Below are positions 38,605 to 45,442 of a stretch of 64,000 nt of DNA, in pieces (position 1 is the stretch's first letter; every line of letters starts with the position of its first letter). This DNA is from Egicoccus sp. AB-alg6-2 (GTDB lineage: Bacteria; Actinomycetota; Nitriliruptoria; Nitriliruptorales; Nitriliruptoraceae). The position numbers and the translations under genes are program-made. Under the pieces are notes generated by a model. The model did not search any database, was not told where the DNA came from, and saw nothing but the letters and a program-made list of their open reading frames with translations. The DNA lies in assembly GCF_041821025.1 (NCBI RefSeq), contig NZ_JBGUAY010000006.1, forward strand, positions 1 to 64,000. The letters are read 5' to 3'.

Positions 38605-40550
38605 TACGCGACTCCCTCGTCCCGGCTCGGAGCCGCCGGGGTGTGCACCTCGACGAGGTCGCCGCCCGCGTACTCGGTGGTGTTGGCGTACATGTCGTCG
38701 ACGAGGTGGGCGAACATCTGGTGCAGCGACGCCCGCTTGACCTTCTGGGTCGCGGTCAGTTCGCCGTCCTCGTGGTCGAGCTCCTTCGGCATCACCCGGA
38801 ACTTGCGGATGTTCTCGACCCGGGCGAACTTCTCGTTGGTCTCCTTGACGATCTTCTGCAGCAGCTCGAGGACCTCGGGCTTCTCCGACAGGTCGCGGTA
38901 GGTGGTGTAGGGCAGCTTCCGGCGCTGTGCCCAGTCCCCCACGGTGTCGAGCTCGATGCCGATCAGCGCCGTCAGGTAGGGCTTGGCGTCGCCGATGACG
39001 ACCGCCTCCTTGACGAACGGCGAGGTCTTGAGCGCGTTCTCGATCTCGGACGGCGAGATGTTCTTGCCGCCGGCCGTGATGATGATGTCCTTGATGCGGT
39101 CGACGATCTTGACGTGGGTGCCGTCGACCCACTCGCCGACGTCGCCGGTGTGCAGCCAGCCGTCCGCGTCGATCGCCTCGGCGGTCTTCTCCGGCAGGTT
39201 CCAGTAGCCGGCGAACACGCCCGGGTGCCGGGTGAGGATCTCCCCGGTCTCCTCGTCGATCCTGAGCTCGATGCCCGGCTGCGGCTCGCCCACGGTGCCG
39301 AGCTTGACGCGACCCGGCCGGTTCACGGTCGCGACGGCGGCGTTCTCGGTCATCCCGTAGATCTCGTAGATGATCACGCCGATGCCGTAGAAGAACTTCA
39401 GCACCTCGGGGGCGATGGGGGCCGCGCCGGAACCGGCGGAGCGCACCTTGCGCAGCCCGATCCGGTCGCGCAGGGCCCGGAAGACGAACGGGTAGCCGAG
39501 CGCGTACAGCAGTCGCGTCTTCGCCGTGTGCCGGCCGTCGTTGGCGACCAGTTCGTCGCCGATCCGGCTCGCCATGCGCATCCAGAACCCGAACACCGCC
39601 CGCTTCAGCGGCGACGCGGCGTTCATCTTGATGTGGATGCCGGCGGCGAGCTTCTCCCAGATCCGCGGCACCGCGAAGAACAGCGTCGGCTGCACCTCCT
39701 TGAGGTTGGCCTGCACCGTCTCGATCGACTCGGCGAAGTGCACGGTCACGCCGGCCTCGGCGTTGACCCACTCGGTCGCGGCCCGCTCGGCGACGTGGCA
39801 CAGCGGCAGGTAGCTCAGGATGACGTCGGAGGGGCTGGCCGGCGGGTTGTAGAACCCGCCGCCCGACACCAGGGTCTGGATCGCGAACTCGATGTTCGCG
39901 ACGCTGAGCATCGCGCCCTTCGGCGGCCCGGTGGTCCCGGAGGTGTAGATCAGGGTGACGATGTCGGCGTCGGTGGCCTCGTTCGCCAGGCGGTCGAGCA
40001 GGTCGGGATGCTGGTCGCGGTGTGCCCGGCCGCGCGCGATGAACTCGTCCCACGCGATCAGCTTGGGGTGGTCGTACTCGCGCACGCCGCGCGGGTCGAG
40101 ATAGACGATGTGCTGAAGGTCGGGGCAGTCGGCCTCGACCTCGAGCGCCTTGTCGACCTGTTCCTGGTCCTCGGCGATCAGGACGCGGCTGCCGGAGTCG
40201 CGCAGCAGGTAGGACACCTCGGCGGCGGGGTTGGTCGGGTACAGGCCCATCGTGATGGCCCGGATGGCGACGGTGCCGACGTCGGCGTAGAGCCACTCCG
40301 GGCGGTTCTCGGAGTGGATCGCGACCCGGTCGCCGGCCCGAACGCCCAGTGCGGTCAACCCGTGGGCGACCAGCGCGGACTGCTCCCAGTAGTCGGCCCA
40401 GGTGATGTCCTGCCAGATGCCGAAACGCTTCTCGCGCATGCAGATGCGTTGCGGGTCGCGTTCGGCGTGCTCGCGGATCCGTCGCGGGATGGTGCGGGCG
40501 CCCTGCGGCCCGCTTGCCCGCGGGGTGGTCTGTTCCAGCGTCGCGCTCAT
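38604..40550 (-). CDS. fadD: Long-chain acyl-CoA synthetase (AMP-forming) within the Liv operon
   Basis: 648 residues from ATG 40550, which overlaps the livG stop (ATGA). It activates a carboxylic acid to its CoA thioester through an acyl-adenylate. Motifs: P-loop YTSGTTGPPKGAM (near 205), YGMTENAA, the adenylate motif GWLHTGDVGEW, and the hinge DRIKDIIITAGGKNISPSEIE. The C-terminal catalytic lysine region is ELTATQKVKRASL. Length and the YGMTEN form fit FAA1/FadD15-like long-chain enzymes. Its position between livG and livH, with overlapping ends on both sides, means uptake and CoA activation are coordinated. Confidence 0.92.
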   Translation of the reverse strand: MSATLEQTTPRASGPQGARTIPRRIREHAERDPQRICMREKRFGIWQDITWADYWEQSALVAHGLTALGVRAGDRVAIHSENRPEWLYADVGTVAIRAITMGLYPTNPAAEVSYLLRDSGSRVLIAEDQEQVDKALEVEADCPDLQHIVYLDPRGVREYDHPKLIAWDEFIARGRAHRDQHPDLLDRLANEATDADIVTLIYTSGTTGPPKGAMLSVANIEFAIQTLVSGGGFYNPPASPSDVILSYLPLCHVAERAATEWVNAEAGVTVHFAESIETVQANLKEVQPTLFFAVPRIWEKLAAGIHIKMNAASPLKRAVFGFWMRMASRIGDELVANDGRHTAKTRLLYALGYPFVFRALRDRIGLRKVRSAGSGAAPIAPEVLKFFYGIGVIIYEIYGMTENAAVATVNRPGRVKLGTVGEPQPGIELRIDEETGEILTRHPGVFAGYWNLPEKTAEAIDADGWLHTGDVGEWVDGTHVKIVDRIKDIIITAGGKNISPSEIENALKTSPFVKEAVVIGDAKPYLTALIGIELDTVGDWAQRRKLPYTTYRDLSEKPEVLELLQKIVKETNEKFARVENIRKFRVMPKELDHEDGELTATQKVKRASLHQMFAHLVDDMYANTTEYAGGDLVEVHTPAAPSRDEGVA

Positions 40551-41440
40551 CGTCCCAGCTCCTCCGCGGCGACGGCTTCCGCCTCGGCCGCGTCCTGCTC
40601 CAACGATGGGCCGGTGTCGCCCTCGCCGAGATAGGCCCGGATCACCTCGGGATCGTTCTGGACCACGTCGGGCGTGCCCAGCGCGATCGGCTTGCCGAAG
40701 TCCACCACCAGCACCCGGTCGGCGAGGTCCATGACCAGGCCCATGTCGTGCTCGACCATGATCATCGCCAGGTCGAGCTCAGCCCGGATGTCGAGGATGA
40801 AACGCGCCATGTCCTCGGTCTCCTCGACGTTCATGCCGGCGACCGGCTCGTCGAGGAGCAGCAGCTTCGGCTCCATCGCCAGCGCGCGTCCGAGCTCGAC
40901 CCGCTTCTTGACGCCGTAGGGCAGCATCCCGACCGGGAACTTGCGGAACGCCTCGATTTCGAGGAAGTCGATGATGTCCTCGACGATGCGGCGGTTCTCG
41001 AGCTCGATGCGCTTGGCCTTGCCGCCGTACACCAGGCCGGAGAAGACGCCGTACGGCAGGTGCTGGTGGCGGCCGAGCATCAGGTTGTCAAGCACCGTCA
41101 GGTTGTCGAACAGCTCGATGTTCTGGAACATCCGCGCGACCCCGCGTCCGGCGACCGCGTCGGGCTTGGTGCCGAGCAGGTCCTCGCCGAGGAAGCGCAC
41201 CGTGCCCTCCTGCGGGCGGTACACGCCGGAGAGGCAGTTGAAGATCGAGGTCTTGCCGGCGCCGTTGGGGCCGATGATCGCGAACAGCTCGCCGCGCTGC
41301 ACCTCGAAGCTGACGCCGCCGACCGCCGTGGTGCCTCCGAACCGCATCACGAGGTCGTGCACCTCGAGGATCGGCTGACCGTCGGCGACGTCGACCGACG
41401 TGCCGGTGAGGGCTTGCGAAAGCGGGCGGATCTGAGCCAC
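40547..41440 (-). CDS. livG: Branched-chain-type ABC transporter ATPase (LivG)
   Basis: 297 residues from GTG 41440, with AGGGAGA upstream, nine bases after livF. Walker A GPNGAGKTS (57-65), Q-loop NIELFDNLTV, a signature-like region PYGVKKRVELGRALA (the usual LSGG is degenerate, as is common in LivG), Walker B KLLLLDEPVAGM and the switch His in VEHDMGLVM. A C-terminal extension of ~25 acidic residues (EAEAVAAEELGR) exceeds the usual length of about 255. Confidence 0.94.
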   Translation of the reverse strand: MAQIRPLSQALTGTSVDVADGQPILEVHDLVMRFGGTTAVGGVSFEVQRGELFAIIGPNGAGKTSIFNCLSGVYRPQEGTVRFLGEDLLGTKPDAVAGRGVARMFQNIELFDNLTVLDNLMLGRHQHLPYGVFSGLVYGGKAKRIELENRRIVEDIIDFLEIEAFRKFPVGMLPYGVKKRVELGRALAMEPKLLLLDEPVAGMNVEETEDMARFILDIRAELDLAMIMVEHDMGLVMDLADRVLVVDFGKPIALGTPDVVQNDPEVIRAYLGEGDTGPSLEQDAAEAEAVAAEELGR

Positions 41441-41449
41441 GTCGTCTCC

Positions 41450-42235
41450 CTAGGACAGCCAGCGCTTGCGGCGCTTGTAGTGCTTGACGTCGCGGAACGA
41501 CGACCCCTCGTCACCGTGGCGGCCGAGGTAGAACTCGCGGACGTCCTCGTCCTCGCGCAACACCGCGGCCGGCTTGTCCATCACGACCTTGCCGGTCTCC
41601 ATCACGTAGCCGTGCGAGGCGATCGACAGTGCCATGTTGGCGTTCTGCTCCACCAGCAGCACCGAGGTGCCCTGCTGGTTGATGTCGACGATCAGGTCGC
41701 GGATCTGCTGCACGATCAGTGGTGCGAGCCCCAGCGACGGCTCGTCGAGCAGCAGCAGCTTCGGCTCCGCCATCAGGGCGCGGCCGATGACCAGCATCTG
41801 CTGCTCGCCGCCCGAGAGGTAGCCGGCCATCTGCTTGCGACGCTCCGCCAGCCGCGGGAACAGCGTGAACACCCGGTCGAGGCTGGCGTTGATCGAGCCG
41901 CGGTCGGCGGTGTGCCCACCGATGCGCAGGTTCTCCTCGACGGTGAACTCGGCGAAGGCGCGCCGGCCCTCCATGACCTGGCCGATGCCGGTCGCCACCG
42001 TTGCGGGCGCGTCGAGGCGGTGGATGGGCGTGCCGTTGAAGGTGATCAGGCCCTTGGTGATCTCACCGCGGTGGACGTCGAGCAGGCCGGTGATGGCGCG
42101 CAGCACCGTGGTCTTGCCCGCGCCGTTGGCACCGAGCAGCGCGACGATCGATCCCTCGGGGACCTGCAGGCTGACGCCCTTGAGCACGAGGATGACGTCC
42201 TCGTAGACGACCTCGAGGTTCTCCAATGTCAGCAC
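41450..42235 (-). CDS. livF: Branched-chain-type ABC transporter ATPase (LivF), first gene of operon
   Basis: 261 residues from GTG 42235, with GGGAG six bases upstream. Walker A LGANGAGKTT (34-43), signature LSGGEQQM, Walker B LLLLDEPSLGLAP and switch His-type VEQNANMAL. The C-terminus has an unusual basic tail (DVKHYKRRKRWLS). It heads the minus-strand operon livF-livG-fadD-livH-livM-binding protein and is divergent from the PucR-like regulator across a 269-base intergenic region. Confidence 0.93.
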   Translation of the reverse strand: MLTLENLEVVYEDVILVLKGVSLQVPEGSIVALLGANGAGKTTVLRAITGLLDVHRGEITKGLITFNGTPIHRLDAPATVATGIGQVMEGRRAFAEFTVEENLRIGGHTADRGSINASLDRVFTLFPRLAERRKQMAGYLSGGEQQMLVIGRALMAEPKLLLLDEPSLGLAPLIVQQIRDLIVDINQQGTSVLLVEQNANMALSIASHGYVMETGKVVMDKPAAVLREDEDVREFYLGRHGDEGSSFRDVKHYKRRKRWLS

Positions 42236-42321
42236 GCGCGCTCCCAAGCTCCCGCCACACCCGACGCCGCCATGCGGGTCCCCGACCGCACCCTCGCCCT
42301 GCGTACGGGGCGAGAACGCCG

Positions 42322-42338
42322 TTCGTGGTTCCCACGAA
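42322..42338. promoter_or_regulatory. Palindrome between livF and the PucR-like regulator
   Basis: TTCGTGG, spacer TTC, CCACGAA: a perfect 7-bp dyad in the 269-base divergent region, about 87 bases before livF and 167 before the regulator gene. It is the best operator candidate for the divergent regulator to control the transporter operon. It also resembles half of the TTTCGTG...CACGAAA core of the nearby repeat arrays, which may be chance. Confidence 0.4.
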
Positions 42339-42504
42339 TTCTCCCGGTGCGGATTGGTACCGTCCAGTCGGACGGGTGTCAACGGCGCGGGACCCAATTG
42401 CGGCTGCCGCGCTGGACGCGCCAACGACGGACCTCGTAGGATCACCGACCGGTGGCCGAACGTCCCTGTGTATTCCACGAGGGATCCTCACCTGAGGCGG
42501 GCGT

Positions 42505-43728
42505 ATGACCAAGCCGTCGGAAGAGTTGCTGCCGCTGGATCTGCGTCAGCCGCTGCCGCGTGCCGACGCGGCCCCGCAGGTCCCCGACGGTTGGGAGCCG
42601 ATGGCCCGGCTCGCCGCCGACGTCCTGGCGCGGCTCGGTCCGCTCGTCGACCGGATCACCGACTGCATCCTCGAGGAGATCCCGACCTACCGCAGCGGGT
42701 TGGTGCCGCGCCGTGACCTGCACGGCTCCGTGCTCCGCAACATCGAGGCGACCCTCGGCGGGCTCGCCGAGCACCGTCCGCCGCGCCCCGACGAACTGGC
42801 CGTCCGCAGCGAACTGGGGACCCGCCGCGCCCTGCAGGGCATGCCGGTCGATGCGCTGATCCAGGCCTACCACGTGGGCTACCGCGAGCTGTGGCTCGCC
42901 CTGGTCGACGCCGTGCCCGCCGACCAGCCCGGAACCGCTACGCAGCTGCTGACGACGGCGACGCTGGTGTGGCAGTGGGTCCACGAGGTCACCGACGCCC
43001 TGGCCGACGCGCACGCCTCCACGGTGCGCTCGATCGAGGCCCGGGCGGTCGGCGCCCGCCAGCGGTTCGTCGAACTGCTCGTCGGCGGCGACCTCGACGG
43101 TGAGGAGGTGCCCCGACTGGCCGGCTCGCTCGGGTTCGATCCGGCCGGCACCTTCGTCGTGAGCGTGCTTCGCGTCGGCGGCGACGACCTCGACGCGGTC
43201 GAACTCCAGCACGCCGTCGACGGGCTGCCCGGCCGGCACGCGGTCGTGGCGCGCGGTGCCCAGCTGGTGTGCGTCTCGCAGGGCAGCGACCCCTCCGGCG
43301 TGCGCGCCGCCGTCCGCGGGATCTTCCCCGGCGCCGCGCTGGCGCTCGGCTCGCCACGCGCCGGGTTGCGCGGCGCCCGCGCCTCGCTGACCGACGCCGA
43401 ACTCACGCTCACGGTCACCGAGGACGGGACCACCTCGACGTTCGAGGACGCCTGGCTGTGGGCGACCCTGACCGGTGCGGCCGAGCGGCTGGACCCGCTG
43501 CTGACCGACGGGGTCGACGCCGCCGCCCGCCACCCCCACCTCGCCGAGGCCGTCCGCGCCTTCGCCGACGCCGGATTCAGCGTGAGCCAAGCCGGGCGCG
43601 AGCTGTCGCTGCACGCCAACACCGTCGCCTACCGCCTCGACCGCTGGGCCGAGCTCACCGGCTGGGACCCCCGCACCTTCGCCGGCCTGTCCCGCTCCCT
43701 CGCCGCCCTCCGCCTCGGCCGCCCCTGA
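42505..43728 (+). CDS. PucR/CdaR-type transcriptional regulator
   Basis: 407 residues from ATG 42505, with GAGGCGGG upstream. The N-terminal ~160 residues are helical and could be a RsbRD-like sensory domain (PMARLAADVLARLGPLVDRI, QGMPVDALIQAYHVGYRELW). A degenerate GGDEF-like region (about 190-300) resembles the CdaR central domain. The C-terminal PucR HTH is clear (AFADAGFSVSQAGRELSLHANTVAYRLDRW). It is divergent from livF, so it probably regulates the Liv/FadD operon in response to its substrate. Confidence 0.88.
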   Translation: MTKPSEELLPLDLRQPLPRADAAPQVPDGWEPMARLAADVLARLGPLVDRITDCILEEIPTYRSGLVPRRDLHGSVLRNIEATLGGLAEHRPPRPDELAVRSELGTRRALQGMPVDALIQAYHVGYRELWLALVDAVPADQPGTATQLLTTATLVWQWVHEVTDALADAHASTVRSIEARAVGARQRFVELLVGGDLDGEEVPRLAGSLGFDPAGTFVVSVLRVGGDDLDAVELQHAVDGLPGRHAVVARGAQLVCVSQGSDPSGVRAAVRGIFPGAALALGSPRAGLRGARASLTDAELTLTVTEDGTTSTFEDAWLWATLTGAAERLDPLLTDGVDAAARHPHLAEAVRAFADAGFSVSQAGRELSLHANTVAYRLDRWAELTGWDPRTFAGLSRSLAALRLGRP

Positions 43729-43745
43729 CCCGCCAGCCCCCGCCG

Positions 43746-44042
43746 CCACGTTCGTGCCGGGACACGAAGGGTGGCCAGAGACCCGGCCGGCCCGAACCCG
43801 CCTCACCTCCACTTTCGTGCCCGGAAGCGAAAGATGGCCGCCGCCGGCCGGCCCGCGCCTGCCTCGCCGTCCACTTTCGTGCCGGGAAGCGAAAGGTGGC
43901 TGCCGCCGGCCGGCCGCGACACACCTCGCTCCCCACTTTCGTGGCGGGACACGAAAGGTGGCTGCCGCCGGCGGGCCCGCGCCTGGCTCGCCGTCCACAT
44001 TCGTGCCCGGAAGCGAAAGGTGGCTGCCGCCGGCCGGCCCTT
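43746..44042. repeat. 62-bp repeat array D (five units)
   Basis: Units start at 43746, 43809, 43871, 43933 and 43995. Each begins CCACTTTCGTGCCGGGAAGC and continues GAAAGGTGG, a long dyad (CCACTTTCG with CGAAAGGTGG), followed by ~35 bases rich in GCCGCCGGCCGG. Substitutions in one arm of the hairpin are common (for example CCACGTTCG, CCACATTCG). It occupies the 398-base gap between the PucR-like gene and the second DUF559-like gene. No coding frame here looks real. Confidence 0.9.
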
Positions 44043-44126
44043 GCGCATCTGCGATGAGGGGCGTTGTCCACAGCTGCGTCGAGATTCGGGCGGCGCTGGC
44101 GAGTGCGCGGGTCGAGACTCCGCCGC

Positions 44127-45053
44127 ATGTTGCCCGAACCCGCACTGCAACTCGCCGAGAACCAACTCGGCGTGATCGCTCGGTACCAGCTGTTGCAGCA
44201 CATGGACCGCCACCGGGCGCAGCACCTGTGCCGTTGCGGCTACCTCCATCCGATCCAGCGCGGCGTGTACCGCGTCCGGGGTGGCGCGGCGTTGCCGGAC
44301 CAGGCGCCGATCGCCGCCGCGCTCCGGGCGCGCAACGGCCAGGTCACCGGCCCGTTCGTCCTCAGCCGCCTGCGCGTGGACGGCTTCGAGCCGGATGCGC
44401 CGTTCGAGGTGTTAAAGCGACCTGCGCGGAGACTCCGCCACGTCGACTTCGCCTGGCGTGGGAGCGCGGACTACGACCGCCCAGGCAGCCATCTGGGCGA
44501 CGTACGGCTCGCGAGCCCCGTCGACGCCCTGGTCGACAGCGGCAGACACCGGGAGCTGCTCGGCGACCGGAAACTCCGCCTCGCCTACGACCAGCTGCGG
44601 TGGCGCAAGCTCATCAACGCCGACCGGTTCGCCGACCACCTCGACGCCCTTCCGGCCGACGACCCCGGCGTGGTGGGGCTGCAGCAGGCGCTGGGGTTGG
44701 CCGACCTGCGCTCCGAGGCGGAGGGTGAACGCCGCATGGGCGAGATCATGCAGGCGTTCCGCCCCGCTCCCGAGGCCCAGGTGTGGGTCCTGGCGGGCCG
44801 GCGGGTCGACTGGTACTTCCGCGACCTGAAACTGGCCCTGGAGTACCACGGCAGTGTCGACCACGGCTGGCGCGACCGGCAGCGCGCGGACGCGCAGCGC
44901 GAGGGCGAGCTCGCCGGGGCGGGGATACGCGTCGAGGCGTTCACCTACGCGGATCTCACGCCGGTCGACGACCTGCTGGCCCGCCTCGCCGGCCTCCTCA
45001 CCCTCCGGGCTCGCGAACTCGGCACGACGGCCCCGGTGTACATGGCCTCCTGA
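44127..45053 (+). CDS. AbiEi-like/DUF559 (Vsr-type endonuclease fold) protein 2
   Basis: 308 residues from ATG 44127 (weak ribosome binding site). The N-terminus (AENQLGVIARYQLLQH, LCRCGYLHPIQRGVYRVRG) matches the winged-helix start of AbiEi-type antitoxin/DUF559 proteins. The C-terminus keeps the nuclease-like pattern GRRVDWYFRDLKLALEYHGSVDH and DAQREGELAGAGIRVEAF. The catalytic-like EYHG replaces the more usual EYDG, so activity is uncertain. No toxin partner is adjacent. Five-unit repeat arrays D and E flank it immediately on both sides. A paralogue with its own palindromic repeats lies at 10220-11131. Confidence 0.78.
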   Translation: MLPEPALQLAENQLGVIARYQLLQHMDRHRAQHLCRCGYLHPIQRGVYRVRGGAALPDQAPIAAALRARNGQVTGPFVLSRLRVDGFEPDAPFEVLKRPARRLRHVDFAWRGSADYDRPGSHLGDVRLASPVDALVDSGRHRELLGDRKLRLAYDQLRWRKLINADRFADHLDALPADDPGVVGLQQALGLADLRSEAEGERRMGEIMQAFRPAPEAQVWVLAGRRVDWYFRDLKLALEYHGSVDHGWRDRQRADAQREGELAGAGIRVEAFTYADLTPVDDLLARLAGLLTLRARELGTTAPVYMAS

Positions 45054-45055
45054 GC

Positions 45056-45345
45056 CCACGTTCGGCTCCCGGCACGAACGTTGCACCGGCCGCACCCGCG
45101 CCGACGACCGGGCGGTCCACTTTCGGCGCCCGGCACGAAAGTTGCACCGGCCGGCACCCGCACCGACGGCCTGGCGGTCCACGTTCGGCGCCCGGCACGA
45201 AAGTTGCACCGGCCGGCACCCGCACCGACGGCCTGCCGGTCCACTTTCGGCTCCCGGCACGAAAGTTGCACCGGCCGGCACCCGCACCGACGGCCTGCCG
45301 GTCGACTTCCGGCTCCCGGCACGAACGTTGCACCGGCCGGTAGCC
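45056..45345. repeat. 62-bp repeat array E (five units)
   Basis: Units start at 45056, 45117, 45179, 45241 and 45303, the first only two bases past the DUF559-like gene stop. Each begins CCACTTTCGGCGCCCGGCAC (or a close variant) and continues GAAAGTTGCACC, followed by a ~35-base linker (GGCCGGCACCCGCACCGACG). The TTTCG/CGAAA dyad has a ten-base spacer, as in arrays C and D. The remaining bases to the acyltransferase start hold only a ribosome binding site. Confidence 0.9.
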
Positions 45346-45442
45346 GCGCCGACGACCGCACGGGGATCGGCGGGCGATGGAGGTGGGCGGCGGGCGGTAC
45401 GGTCGCGCGCTGCTCCAGTCGTTCACAACCGGGAGTCAGTGC

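Noticed and set aside
38643-42439. Long plus-strand frames antisense to fadD, livG and livF
   Set aside because: They are mirror frames of strongly conserved enzymes and have no plausible start context.
43269-44728. Proteins made of repeated TFVPGSERW-like units across array D
   Set aside because: These frames arise by reading through the 62-bp repeats; units with 61 or 63 bases break the frame, and there is no ribosome binding site.
43746-45345. CRISPR arrays
   Set aside because: The regular spacing invites this call, but the segments between dyads are near-identical within an array instead of unique spacers, arrays have only five units, and no cas gene is present.
31974-45345. Integron attC sites
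   Set aside because: Repeats of ~60 bp with dyads resemble attC, but no GTTRRRY core, no integrase and no cassette genes between units were found.
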